64,000 nt of DNA from assembly GCA_964276095.1 (NCBI GenBank), contig CAXYDR010000003.1:434001-498000 (forward strand), given 5' to 3'. A model generated the notes under the pieces. That model was not told the origin of the DNA, made no database searches, and saw only the letters and a program-made list of their open reading frames with translations. Positions 16,630 through 24,853 of this stretch are shown piece after piece. Within the stretch, counting starts at the first letter, position 1; the number at the start of each line of letters is the position of its first letter. Made by a program: the position numbers and the translations under genes. The stretch is from GCA-2733415 sp964276095 (GTDB lineage Bacteria; Bacteroidota; Bacteroidia; Flavobacteriales; Flavobacteriaceae).

Positions 16630-17526
16630 TTAGGTTTTAGCGTTTCGCGGATGAGACTTACTATACACTTCTTTCAACTTTGCCATACTATTATGTACGT
16701 ATATTTGCGTAGCTGCAAGACTTGTATGACCAAGTAATTCCTTAACCGCATTCAAATCCGCTCCTTCATTTAATAAATGAGTCGCAAAGGTATGCCGTAA
16801 TACGTGTGGACTCTTTTTCAATTTAGAAGAAGCTCTACTAAAGTACAAATTTATTACTCGATACACAAGAGAATCATACATTTTAGCTCCTCTTTTTGTC
16901 AAAAACAAACTATCTATTTCAGTTTCAATCGTTAAGTTTTCTCTTTCGCTCAAATACTTTCTCAAACTATCAACCAAGCTAATCGTTAACGGAATTATTC
17001 GCTCCTTATTTCTCTTCCCCAATACTTTAATTGTCTTAGCTCCTAAATCAACGCCCTGTAATGTCAACCCAATAAGCTCAGCTTTTCTCATCCCTGTTGC
17101 ATAAAACAACTCAATCATAAACTTATCCCGCTTACCTTCATAAGAGTCTTCAAACTCAACCTCTCCCAGAACCTTATCCATTTCATTTACAGAAAATGGA
17201 ATTTGAATTTTTTTAGACACCTTTAATGCCCTATGTTTTACTAACGGAGAAACTTTTATCAAATCAAGCCTTAACAAAAACTTATAATAACTCTTCAAAG
17301 AAGCTACCTTTCTATTAACAGTCCTATTACTAACCTTAGCCTCCAACAATACAACTATCCAGTTTCGAATTTGAGGATACACACAGTCCTTTATTTCTTC
17401 AGAACCACAATCTTTATAGCAAAATTCAGCAAACGACTCTAAATCCCTTGTGTAAGCCAAAACTGTATGAGAGGAGTATTTCTTTTCTAAAGAAAGATAA
17501 TTAACGTAAGTCGAAAATTGAGACAT
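16630..17526 (-). CDS. xerC: tyrosine recombinase, XerC/XerD type
   Basis: Probable chromosome-dimer resolution recombinase, 298 residues. The N-terminal SAM-like DNA-binding domain covers roughly residues 1-90 (FSTYVNYLSLEKKYSSHTVLAYTRDL), followed by the catalytic domain with Arg in GMRKAELIGL, Lys in VLGKRNKERIIPL, the HVLRHTFATHLL box, GHTSLAATQIY with the nucleophile Tyr and its upstream His. The length and conserved chromosomal position between rpsU and hpf fit a housekeeping Xer protein, not a mobile-element integrase. XerC versus XerD cannot be decided from sequence alone. Its start codon is only a few bases after the rpsU terminator hairpin. Confidence 0.9.
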   Translation of the reverse strand: MSQFSTYVNYLSLEKKYSSHTVLAYTRDLESFAEFCYKDCGSEEIKDCVYPQIRNWIVVLLEAKVSNRTVNRKVASLKSYYKFLLRLDLIKVSPLVKHRALKVSKKIQIPFSVNEMDKVLGEVEFEDSYEGKRDKFMIELFYATGMRKAELIGLTLQGVDLGAKTIKVLGKRNKERIIPLTISLVDSLRKYLSERENLTIETEIDSLFLTKRGAKMYDSLVYRVINLYFSRASSKLKKSPHVLRHTFATHLLNEGADLNAVKELLGHTSLAATQIYVHNSMAKLKEVYSKSHPRNAKT

Positions 17527-17530
17527 AAAA

Positions 17531-17566
17531 AAAACCGTTTAATACCCAAAGGTACTAAACGGTTTT
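17531..17566 (-). terminator. terminator/attenuator between rpsU and xerC
   Basis: AAAACCGTTTAATACC-caaa-GGTACTAAACGGTTTT forms a 16-bp stem (one G-U pair in RNA) followed by T residues. It lies 18 bases after rpsU and 4 bases before the xerC start, so xerC and hpf depend on read-through or an internal promoter. Confidence 0.85.
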
Positions 17567-17584
17567 AAAATATTCTTGATGAGA

Positions 17585-17779
17585 TTAGATTTCTTCCTGA
17601 TCTCTTAATCCTTGGATGTACTGAGCTTTTTTCATTTTAGCTCTGTTCTCGATAGAAGGCTTAGCGAAATATCTTCTTTCTCTAAGTGACTTCTTCGTTC
17701 CAGTACGATCAAATTTTCTCTTGTAGCGCTTTAAAGCTCTATCAATGTTTTCTCCGTCTTTAATTGGTATAATTAACAT
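17585..17779 (-). CDS. rpsU: 30S ribosomal protein S21 (bS21)
   Basis: Small-subunit protein that binds near the 3' end of 16S rRNA, 64 residues. The sequence MLIIPIKDGENIDRALKRYK is typical, as is the basic middle RKFDRTGTKKSLRERRYF. In flavobacterial ribosomes bS21, with bS18 and bS6, holds the anti-Shine-Dalgarno tail of 16S rRNA (established knowledge). Its own leader has a strong Shine-Dalgarno site 9 bases before the ATG, and it has a good promoter and a terminator of its own. Confidence 0.97.
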   Translation of the reverse strand: MLIIPIKDGENIDRALKRYKRKFDRTGTKKSLRERRYFAKPSIENRAKMKKAQYIQGLRDQEEI

Positions 17780-17788
17780 AAGTCTTAA

Positions 17789-17794
17789 CCTCCC
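17789..17794 (-). promoter_or_regulatory. strong Shine-Dalgarno site of rpsU
   Basis: Minus strand reads AAGGGAGGTTAAGACTT directly before the ATG: GGGAGG at these positions with a 9-base spacer. It matches the 16S anti-Shine-Dalgarno sequence over GGAGGT. I saw no comparable site at the other starts I inspected (for example tuf and kynU), so this one stands out. Confidence 0.8.
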
Positions 17795-17814
17795 TTCTTT
17801 TAGCGTTCAGCTGG

Positions 17815-17844
17815 CAAAAGTAATTATTAATTAATAAATAACAA
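17815..17844 (-). promoter_or_regulatory. predicted rpsU promoter
   Basis: Minus strand TTG, exactly 19 bases, TACTTTTG. This fits the Bacteroidota -33/-7 pattern. It lies 36 bases upstream of the ATG, so the Shine-Dalgarno site falls in the leader. Confidence 0.65.
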
Positions 17845-17910
17845 TTAATAATTAAATAATTATTTCGCTTTGCTTAATATATTTTTTTTCTACAACAACT
17901 TAATTTAAAA

Positions 17911-19077
17911 TTATGTCGCTGGTTTGTATTCTTTTTTATCGATAACAAGCTTTGCTATAATCTCTTTTAGAATTTCAGATGTTCCTCCACCAATAGGACC
18001 TAGTCGACTATCTCTTAACAAACGCGCCATAGGATATTCTTCCATATACCCATAACCACCTAATAATTGTAAACATTCATAAATAACCTCATCAGCCATT
18101 TTAGTAGATGCTAATTTTGACATTGTAGCCTCTTTAACAACATATTCACCATCATTCAAACGCTTGGCAACTGAGTAATTAAATTCTTTACATAATTCCA
18201 TTTGAGTAGATGCATCAGCTATTTTATGACGCAATACTTGGAAACTATTTATTGTTTTTCCAAAAGCAGTACGTTCAGACATATATTGTACAGCATAATC
18301 AATTGCATATTCAGCTCTTGCATGCGAGTTAATTGCCATAATTAAACGCTCTAAAGCAAAATGTTGCATGATGTATGGAAAACCTTGATTCTCTTCACCC
18401 ATTAAATTAGACGCAGGAATTGTAACATTATCAAATGCAATTTCAGCAGTATCTGACGCTCTCCAACCTAACTTATCTAATTTCGTAGCAGAAATACCAG
18501 GTGTATCTCTATCCATTACAAAAATACTCATTCCTTTACCTCCTAATTCAGGAGATGTTTTAGCAGCTACAACTAAGTAGTCGCTATATATACCATTAGT
18601 AATAAAGGTCTTTGATCCATTTATTACATAAGTATCACCTTTTTTAACTGCTGTTGTGCGCATTCCTGCAACATCAGAACCTCCAAAAGGCTCAGTTATA
18701 CACAAACACCCAATTTTATCACCTAAAGCACTTGGCTCTAAATATTTCTTTTTTATATCGTGATCTCCTTCTTTATTCAAGTGAGTCATTGCTAAGTAAG
18801 CATGCGCCCACATATTAGCAGCAAAACCACTAGAATTAATTTTTTGCATCTCTTCTAAGAAAATTACAGTATAAAACAAATCTAAATTCAACCCACCATA
18901 CTCTTCAGGTGTAGCTAAACCAAAATACCCCATGTCACCAAACTTCTTCCAGATGAAACGCTCAACCGTACCTGTTTTCTCCCATTTATCAATATGCGGA
19001 ACTACTTCTTTTTTTAAAAAATCTTGAAGACTTTCTCTAAAAAGCTGGTGCTCTTCTGTAAAATATCTTTTATCCAT
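17911..19077 (-). CDS. acyl-CoA dehydrogenase family protein
   Basis: FAD-dependent enzyme that introduces a double bond at C2-C3 of an acyl-CoA, 388 residues. The family signatures are CLCITEPFGGSDVAGMRTTA with the FAD/substrate loop, and near the C terminus LGGYGYMEEYPMARLLRDSR with the candidate catalytic Glu before Tyr-Pro and the FAD-binding Arg. It closes an apparent three-gene unit (symporter, helix-hairpin-helix protein, this gene) with gaps of 11-12 bases. Chain-length preference cannot be read from the sequence; amino-acid-derived branched acyl-CoAs are possible substrates. Confidence 0.92.
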   Translation of the reverse strand: MDKRYFTEEHQLFRESLQDFLKKEVVPHIDKWEKTGTVERFIWKKFGDMGYFGLATPEEYGGLNLDLFYTVIFLEEMQKINSSGFAANMWAHAYLAMTHLNKEGDHDIKKKYLEPSALGDKIGCLCITEPFGGSDVAGMRTTAVKKGDTYVINGSKTFITNGIYSDYLVVAAKTSPELGGKGMSIFVMDRDTPGISATKLDKLGWRASDTAEIAFDNVTIPASNLMGEENQGFPYIMQHFALERLIMAINSHARAEYAIDYAVQYMSERTAFGKTINSFQVLRHKIADASTQMELCKEFNYSVAKRLNDGEYVVKEATMSKLASTKMADEVIYECLQLLGGYGYMEEYPMARLLRDSRLGPIGGGTSEILKEIIAKLVIDKKEYKPAT

Positions 19078-19089
19078 AACTACTTAGGT

Positions 19090-19950
19090 TTACTTTTGGG
19101 TTTCGTTTATTGTTAAATATAGTTTTATTCGGTCTAGCTTCTCAACAGGGAAATGAGCTACATAATTCAACTCATCTAGACTCTTATACCCTTCTCTTAA
19201 TACACGCTCATCAATTATATTAGCCGCCATGTATTCATTAATATATGCCAACTCAGCTAACTCAGAAGCGCTGGCTAAATTAATGTTTATTTTTTTAATA
19301 TTCGGAATTGTTTTTAATACAAATTTGTCGGTTACTTTTTTAATATCATCTTCCGACAAACCATAAACATCCTTTAACTGCTCAAAAGTAAGAAAACCTC
19401 TTAACTTTTTTCTGAAATTAACTATTCTATAGGCAATCTTATATTCTAGATTAGTTGCCTTATGAACATCTTTCGCCTCAGCTTTATTAAGATCCTTTTG
19501 ATATGATGATGAATATTTATTAGATGTATTCTTTTTAGTAACCCAATCCGGAAACTTAAACTTTGGACTCATTGCTTTTAGTAGTGAATCCGAAACTTTA
19601 GTGATTTGTTGAAATTCCTTAGCAGAATTCGCATATTTATTCAGCTTCCGAAAACTATGTAAGCGATCAATTTCCTCAACTGACATCCCTAAAACATACC
19701 CTTTATAATCTGTTATGAAATTCGGATTGTATGGACGTATCTCATATTTACTGGACTTCTTGACTAAAGCTAAGCTATCTATTTCCTGTTGAAAAGCAAT
19801 TATTTCTTGTTGATCATTCTCATTATATTTATCAGTAGTAAAATCAGTAAAAAAGTAAACACACTGCAACACTACTATTAACAGCAACAAAACAAAAACC
19901 CCACTACGTTGTTGTTTTGTAAACACGAAGTGGGATTTAATATTTTTCAT
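19090..19950 (-). CDS. membrane-anchored helix-hairpin-helix protein (ComEA-like)
   Basis: 286 residues. An N-terminal cytoplasmic stretch rich in Lys/Gln is followed by one hydrophobic segment (GVFVLLLLIVVLQCVYFF, about residues 17-34). The rest contains helix-hairpin-helix repeats, including LEYKIAYRIVNFRKKLRGFL with LKDVYGLSEDDIKKV, and NINLASASELAELAYINEYM with its downstream hairpin. The last resembles the DNA-binding ComEA module (NINxAS). Proteins of this build are common in flavobacteria; a role in DNA binding or uptake at the envelope is inferred only. It sits 11 bases after the symporter gene and 12 bases before the dehydrogenase gene. Confidence 0.82.
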   Translation of the reverse strand: MKNIKSHFVFTKQQRSGVFVLLLLIVVLQCVYFFTDFTTDKYNENDQQEIIAFQQEIDSLALVKKSSKYEIRPYNPNFITDYKGYVLGMSVEEIDRLHSFRKLNKYANSAKEFQQITKVSDSLLKAMSPKFKFPDWVTKKNTSNKYSSSYQKDLNKAEAKDVHKATNLEYKIAYRIVNFRKKLRGFLTFEQLKDVYGLSEDDIKKVTDKFVLKTIPNIKKININLASASELAELAYINEYMAANIIDERVLREGYKSLDELNYVAHFPVEKLDRIKLYLTINETQK

Positions 19951-19961
19951 TTAATTATTTT

Positions 19962-21551
19962 TTATTTCACTGAAGCAATTTTGTCTTTAAATAGCTTAAG
20001 CTCCTCACGAACCTTAGGCGACAATAACACTAAACCTATTACGTTAGGGAAAACCATTGCAAATATCATTGCATCAGAAAAATCAATTACAGCCCCTAAA
20101 CTTATAGATGCTCCTAAAACTACGAATAATAAGAATAACACTTTATAAACAATATCCATTGTTTTTCCTTTTCCGAATAAAAACTTCCAAGCCTGTAAAC
20201 CATAGTACGACCATGATAACATTGTAGATATCGCAAACAACACTACCGCTATAGTTAATACCCACGAGAATCCTGGAATTGCAGAATCAAAAGCTTTTGT
20301 AGTTAACTCCACACCTTGAATCCCTGTTTGTCCATACTCAAAGAATCCTCCACCAATATTTGTGATAACAATAACTAAAGCAGTCATTGTACAAATTACA
20401 ACCGTATCAATAAAAGGTTCTAGTAATGCAACTATACCTTCAGAAGCAGCATATTTTGTTTTTACAGCAGAATGCGCAATTGCAGCAGAACCAACTCCTG
20501 CTTCATTTGAAAATGCAGCTCTTTGAAAACCTACAATCAACACTCCTAAAACACCACCTAAAGCAGCATCAGGATTAAAAGCACCATCATAAATCATTCC
20601 AAATGCCTGTGGTACCAGATCGTAATTCATTGCTATAATGATTAACGCCGCACCTACATAAATAGCCGCCATAAACGGAACAACTTTTTCAGTTACCGAA
20701 CCAATTCTTTTTATACCTCCTATAATTACAACTCCAACAATAGCAGCCATGATAATACCGAAAATTAATCCTGCAGCACCACTTTCAATTCCAAAACGTT
20801 CTACTAATTGCGCAGCAGCTTGATTTGCCTGAAACATATTCCCCCCACCGAAAGAACCACCTACACACATAATAGCAAAAAATACAGCTAATACTTTTCC
20901 TAAGCGAGCCATACCCATTTCTGCTAATCCTGTTTTTAAGTAATACATTGGGCCTCCGTGTACAGTACCATCTTCCATTACTTCCCTGTATTTAACACCT
21001 AAAGTACATTCAGTAAATTTAGAAGCCATCCCTAAGAACCCCGCTAATATCATCCAAAATGTAGCTCCTGGACCACCAACTGCAACTGCAACTGCAACCC
21101 CAGCAATATTTCCTAAACCTACCGTCGCAGACAATGCTGCAGTTAAGGCTTGAAAATGAGTAACCTCTCCTTCTGCACTCTCTACTCCAATCGTTTCGAA
21201 GATATCACCACCCGGTGTTGAATCACCCTCGGCTCTATCTACAGTATGATGATCAATTTCATCATAATCACCTTTAACAACTTTTATAGCTGTACCAATA
21301 AGAGTGAAATTTGCAAATTTAAAATATATCGTAAAAAATAATGCCCCTAATATTAACACAATCAATACTATTGGCACTGATTTCTCACCAAACGAGACTG
21401 AATAAAAAATTACACTTCCAACAGCATCTGCTATAGGTCTGAAAAAAGCATCTATTTTTTGATCAATAGTTAATGCCTTTCCAGTAGATTCTTGAGCAAA
21501 AGTTAAAAAGGGTAATATTGTTAGTAATAATGAAAGAAATCTTGTCTTCAT
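19962..21551 (-). CDS. alanine/glycine:cation symporter family protein (AGCS)
   Basis: Inner-membrane sodium (or proton) coupled importer of alanine or glycine, 529 residues. AGCS landmarks are ALSATVGLGNIAGVAVAVAV with the following GGPGATFWMILAGFLGMASK, GGPMYYLKTGL, and GFQRAAFSNEAGVGSAAIAH. About ten further hydrophobic helices follow. The N terminus (MKTRFLSLLLTILPFLTFAQ) looks like a cleavable signal peptide ending in TFAQ, placed before the first AGCS helix; an acidic loop (EIDHHTVDRAEGDSTPGGD) separates the first two helices. It appears to head a unit with the helix-hairpin-helix and dehydrogenase genes. Confidence 0.93.
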   Translation of the reverse strand: MKTRFLSLLLTILPFLTFAQESTGKALTIDQKIDAFFRPIADAVGSVIFYSVSFGEKSVPIVLIVLILGALFFTIYFKFANFTLIGTAIKVVKGDYDEIDHHTVDRAEGDSTPGGDIFETIGVESAEGEVTHFQALTAALSATVGLGNIAGVAVAVAVGGPGATFWMILAGFLGMASKFTECTLGVKYREVMEDGTVHGGPMYYLKTGLAEMGMARLGKVLAVFFAIMCVGGSFGGGNMFQANQAAAQLVERFGIESGAAGLIFGIIMAAIVGVVIIGGIKRIGSVTEKVVPFMAAIYVGAALIIIAMNYDLVPQAFGMIYDGAFNPDAALGGVLGVLIVGFQRAAFSNEAGVGSAAIAHSAVKTKYAASEGIVALLEPFIDTVVICTMTALVIVITNIGGGFFEYGQTGIQGVELTTKAFDSAIPGFSWVLTIAVVLFAISTMLSWSYYGLQAWKFLFGKGKTMDIVYKVLFLLFVVLGASISLGAVIDFSDAMIFAMVFPNVIGLVLLSPKVREELKLFKDKIASVK

Positions 21552-21656
21552 TTTGTTAGTTTTGTGATTAAATTAAGTAGCTAATTTTTTTTGATTCGAC
21601 AATATCGCTAAAAAAAATGCATTATAAAATTATTATTGTCAAAAACTGTGTTAATG

Positions 21657-22661
21657 TTACAAGTCAAACATTTTGTTTAATGCTAATATTTGCTCTGGTC
21701 TACCTAACACAATAATCTTCGATTTAGGACGCAGAACCGTAGTTGCCTCAGGGTTAATAATGTACTCTCTTTCTGGTGTTTTATAACCAATAATACTACA
21801 GCCTGTTTTATTTCTAAAATCCAAATCCTTAATAGTTTGCAAACTTCCGTTGGATGTTATAGCTTCGATTGCCACCTCTTCAACATTTACTTTATTATCG
21901 TCAAGGATTGATAGATTGTCAAGAAACTCAACTAAATCAGGCATCACTACTAAAGAAGCCATATGGTCTCCACCAATTTTATCTGGCATAATCACATTGT
22001 TTGCACCAGCTAATTTTAGTTTTTTATATGATGATTCCTGAGATGCCCTACTAATAATACCTATCTTTTTATTAATCTGTCTTGCAGATAATACTACAAA
22101 CAAATTATCAGCATCATTAGGCAAAGCAACAATAATACTATGTGCATTTTCAATTCCTGATTCTAGAAGAACCTCATCTTCATTTGCATTACCATGAACA
22201 AACAACATCTCGTCATCATATTTTTCAATAAGATCTTTATCCTTTTCTATTACCACAAAAGGTCTTTTATATAGCGATAACTTTTGAGCAGCTTGCTTAC
22301 CATTCCTTCCGAAACCACAGATAATGATATGATTTGAAAGTTTATCAATTTTCTTTTTCATTTTTCTGTTTTTAAATTGTTCAAAAGAGTTTTTATCCAT
22401 CAAATACTCTGTAATTATAGATATTGAATAAGCTAGAGTCAACACACTTGATGAAATTAATCCAACTGTAAACAATTTTGCTGCATTATTTAATGGAGCT
22501 ACTTCGGAAAAACCAACTGTTGAAATTGTAATTACGGTCATATACAAAGCATCTATCCAACTGTAATACGCTATAAACCTATAGCCCAAAACACCTATCA
22601 ACAAAATACTTATTACTAATAATAAGGCAATTCTAAACTTCGATTTAAAAATAATTACCAT
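21657..22661 (-). CDS. two-helix potassium channel with RCK (TrkA-N/TrkA-C) domain
   Basis: 334 residues from the ATG at 22661. Two membrane helices (IALLLVISILLIGVLGY and FTVGLISSSVLTLAYSISII) flank a pore loop with filter sequence TISTVGFSE; canonical K+ channels have TVGYGD. The cytoplasmic part is an RCK/TrkA-N domain with NAD-type loop IIICGFGRNGKQAA, then a TrkA-C domain (about residues 245-334). This is the MthK-like architecture. The gene starts one base after the pspC stop codon, so the two are very likely translated together. A TTG start four codons upstream is possible but unnecessary. Confidence 0.88.
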   Translation of the reverse strand: MVIIFKSKFRIALLLVISILLIGVLGYRFIAYYSWIDALYMTVITISTVGFSEVAPLNNAAKLFTVGLISSSVLTLAYSISIITEYLMDKNSFEQFKNRKMKKKIDKLSNHIIICGFGRNGKQAAQKLSLYKRPFVVIEKDKDLIEKYDDEMLFVHGNANEDEVLLESGIENAHSIIVALPNDADNLFVVLSARQINKKIGIISRASQESSYKKLKLAGANNVIMPDKIGGDHMASLVVMPDLVEFLDNLSILDDNKVNVEEVAIEAITSNGSLQTIKDLDFRNKTGCSIIGYKTPEREYIINPEATTVLRPKSKIIVLGRPEQILALNKMFDL

Positions 22662-22662
22662 A

Positions 22663-22890
22663 CTACAAATCAAATACTGAGGTTCTTTTGGTATATACCA
22701 AATCTTTAAGTTTTAAAAGGAAGGCTGCTGTCAGATATATTGCAAAAGAGACTCCTAGAGTTGCAAACGTTAAATAAATAAAAAATAATCGTACGTTTTT
22801 TGCACGCATTCCAAGGCGATCCGCTAATCGTGAAGATACCGCAAAACCGTGTTTTTCAAAAAAGTATTTTGTCTCTTTAATAAAACTCAT
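22663..22890 (-). CDS. PspC domain membrane protein
   Basis: 75 residues with the PspC domain (GFAVSSRLADRLGMRAKNVR) and a hydrophobic segment (LFFIYLTFATLGVSFAIYLT) that likely spans the membrane. PspC domains sense envelope stress in phage-shock systems. No pspA, pspB or pspF is nearby; instead it lies between DUF2851 (24 bases upstream) and the RCK potassium channel (1 base downstream). The pairing suggests a partner or regulatory role for the channel, which is inference. Confidence 0.85.
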   Translation of the reverse strand: MSFIKETKYFFEKHGFAVSSRLADRLGMRAKNVRLFFIYLTFATLGVSFAIYLTAAFLLKLKDLVYTKRTSVFDL

Positions 22891-22914
22891 AACTGAACTG
22901 CAAATTAGTCATTT

Positions 22915-24183
22915 TTAAGAAGGATACAATAGTTTATTTCCTATTTCGCAATGCAAACATTTGTGCTGATTACAATATTCAGTTTTCAATTCAATCAATG
23001 ATTGAGTATCTGCAGATGAAGTGACTTTTAATTTCAACTCTTTAAACTTCTCTATAACTGTATTTTTTTCCGGATTGATTGATTTATATAGTTTTAATAG
23101 CTCTTCAAAATTCTCCTTACCTACGCTTTTAGCATGAATAAACCTTAAAGGAATTATTGTATTTAGCACAAGTAAATCAACAAAAGATTTACTTAACTTC
23201 TTTTTTATTTTTGTTGATCTTTTTCCAAAAGTATAATGCTCATCCCAATACTCAGATGCAACTCCCGAAAACAATTCATAAATACCCGAAACTGTTTTTG
23301 CAGAAATAACTTTTGAGAATAAACTTTTTTGATTGTGATACAACATTGAAAATTGTGACAACCGTATTGTCGGAAAACCCGAAGGTCGCATTCTAAAAAA
23401 TCGAAGTTTTACAAACGAATCTTGCAATTTATATTTTTGTTTTAAATACATATACTCCTTTTGCAAACTTTGATAATAAGGATCTTGTATAGTTTCCTCC
23501 AATAAATTACTTTGTCCGTATAATAATGCTTCTAGACTTAACTGGCTAGACAATTCTTTTTTAAAAACTCTAAATGAAATGTTTTGAGCAAGTAACTGAA
23601 ACTCTGAAGCATTTATTTTTAGTCCGAAATTTTTTGCTAACAACATAAACAACAATGATTCCCAATTATTCTCCAAACCCGATAATTGACTTTCTAATTC
23701 ATATGCTTTACGCTGTAAACGTTGTATTAATAATTTCTCTTTCCAAAAAGACAGTGTGAATTCATCAATACCATGAATTTGATTTTCGCAGTTAATCCAG
23801 TTTTTTTTCAGAAGTAAACTTTTATAACTAAGCAGAAACCTTTCATCAACAATATCTTTCAATACTAATGTTTCCAATTTGTTTTGGTTTACATCAAAAA
23901 CAGCCACATCATTTTCCCACACTACATGAAGCACTACATTATCGTAAGCACTATCATTTTGATGTTTATGTACAAACCAATCTGATGCCTTTAAGTGGAT
24001 TTCTACAGTCCCTACCCACTCTTGATTACCAATTACAATTCTTGAATTATAAAAATCTGGACCTGAATTCGTATTTAACTCCCCAACAGTAATCACTTGA
24101 ATTTTATCCCCTTGAACTGTTTCTAACATTGAAGTAGTTAACTTTTGATATTGCCAGATGTAATGTAGAAAATCTTCTTGCAT
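22915..24183 (-). CDS. DUF2851 family protein
   Basis: 422-residue cytoplasmic protein of the DUF2851 family, frequent in Bacteroidota. The N-terminal part has the family segments FLHYIWQYQKL, GELNTNSGPDF, VGTVEIHLKASDWFVH and VVLHVVWEND, which recall nuclease-like cores; I would not assign an activity from this. The C terminus carries a Cys-rich tail (EYCNQHKCLHCEIGNKLL) that could bind zinc. It appears to be the first gene of an operon with pspC and the potassium channel. Confidence 0.87.
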   Translation of the reverse strand: MQEDFLHYIWQYQKLTTSMLETVQGDKIQVITVGELNTNSGPDFYNSRIVIGNQEWVGTVEIHLKASDWFVHKHQNDSAYDNVVLHVVWENDVAVFDVNQNKLETLVLKDIVDERFLLSYKSLLLKKNWINCENQIHGIDEFTLSFWKEKLLIQRLQRKAYELESQLSGLENNWESLLFMLLAKNFGLKINASEFQLLAQNISFRVFKKELSSQLSLEALLYGQSNLLEETIQDPYYQSLQKEYMYLKQKYKLQDSFVKLRFFRMRPSGFPTIRLSQFSMLYHNQKSLFSKVISAKTVSGIYELFSGVASEYWDEHYTFGKRSTKIKKKLSKSFVDLLVLNTIIPLRFIHAKSVGKENFEELLKLYKSINPEKNTVIEKFKELKLKVTSSADTQSLIELKTEYCNQHKCLHCEIGNKLLYPS

Positions 24184-24282
24184 CTCTCTAAGTTACAAAA
24201 AACAGAAGACAAACTTATTTTATATCCTGCAACAAATTTTATATTTCTTAGGTACGACTCTATTTTTTGAACTTAAAAAAAC

Positions 24283-24313
24283 TTGACTTTCTTACTTAAA
24301 AACACTAACTTTA
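24283..24313 (+). promoter_or_regulatory. predicted promoter of the universal stress protein gene
   Basis: TTG, 20-base spacer, TAACTTTA, near the Bacteroidota consensus, ending 46 bases before the ATG. Confidence 0.5.
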
Positions 24314-24359
24314 ATTAAGCATGATTAAGCTTGAATCGCAACTACTAAATTAGACTACT

Positions 24360-24794
24360 ATGAAAAATATTTTAGTTACTATAGATTTTGATGTGAAAAC
24401 GACACTATTAATAGACAATGCACATAAATTAGCAAAGGCATTTGATTCAAAAATTTGGTTAGTACATATCGCTACTCCAGATCCAGATTTTGTTGGATAC
24501 GAAGTTGGCCCACAGTACATCCGTGATAGCAGAGCTCACGAATTACGAGAAGAACATAGGCAACTTCAGAATTACGCAAAAGAACTAAATAAAGAAGGCA
24601 TTGAGGCAGAAGGACTTTTAATACAAGGTGCAACCATAGAGATGATTATTCAGGAATCTAAAAAACTACACGTAGATTTAATTATAGCAGGACACCATAA
24701 ACACAACTTTTTATACAATGCCTTTATAGGATCTGTCTCTAGAGAAATAATTGAAGTTTCTAAAATACCAATACTGATTATTCCTTACGAATAA
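24360..24794 (+). CDS. universal stress protein
   Basis: Single-domain UspA-fold protein of 144 residues. It starts MKNILVTIDFDVKTTLLIDN and has the segment IIAGHHKHNFLYNAFIGSVSREI near the C terminus, which fits the nucleotide-binding loop G-x2-G-x9-G(S/T) of ATP-binding members only loosely (AGHHKHNFLYNAFIGS). It is monocistronic, with its own predicted promoter and a terminator. Stress signal and binding partner are unknown. Confidence 0.92.
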   Translation: MKNILVTIDFDVKTTLLIDNAHKLAKAFDSKIWLVHIATPDPDFVGYEVGPQYIRDSRAHELREEHRQLQNYAKELNKEGIEAEGLLIQGATIEMIIQESKKLHVDLIIAGHHKHNFLYNAFIGSVSREIIEVSKIPILIIPYE

Positions 24795-24795
24795 A

Positions 24796-24828
24796 AAAAG
24801 GCTCTTCATATATAATGAAAAGCCTTTT
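24796..24828. terminator. bidirectional terminator
   Basis: AAAAGGCTCTTCAT-atata-ATGAAAAGCCTTTT, an imperfect long stem with A and T runs on the two sides, between the convergent stress-protein and cysteine-synthase-family genes. Confidence 0.75.
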
Positions 24829-24853
24829 AATGATTTATAAATAGCACTATAAT

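Noticed and set aside
16630..17526. Integrase of a mobile element next to the tRNA cluster
   Set aside because: The protein has Xer length and a conserved chromosomal place between rpsU and hpf. No attachment-site repeats or phage genes are seen around the tRNAs.
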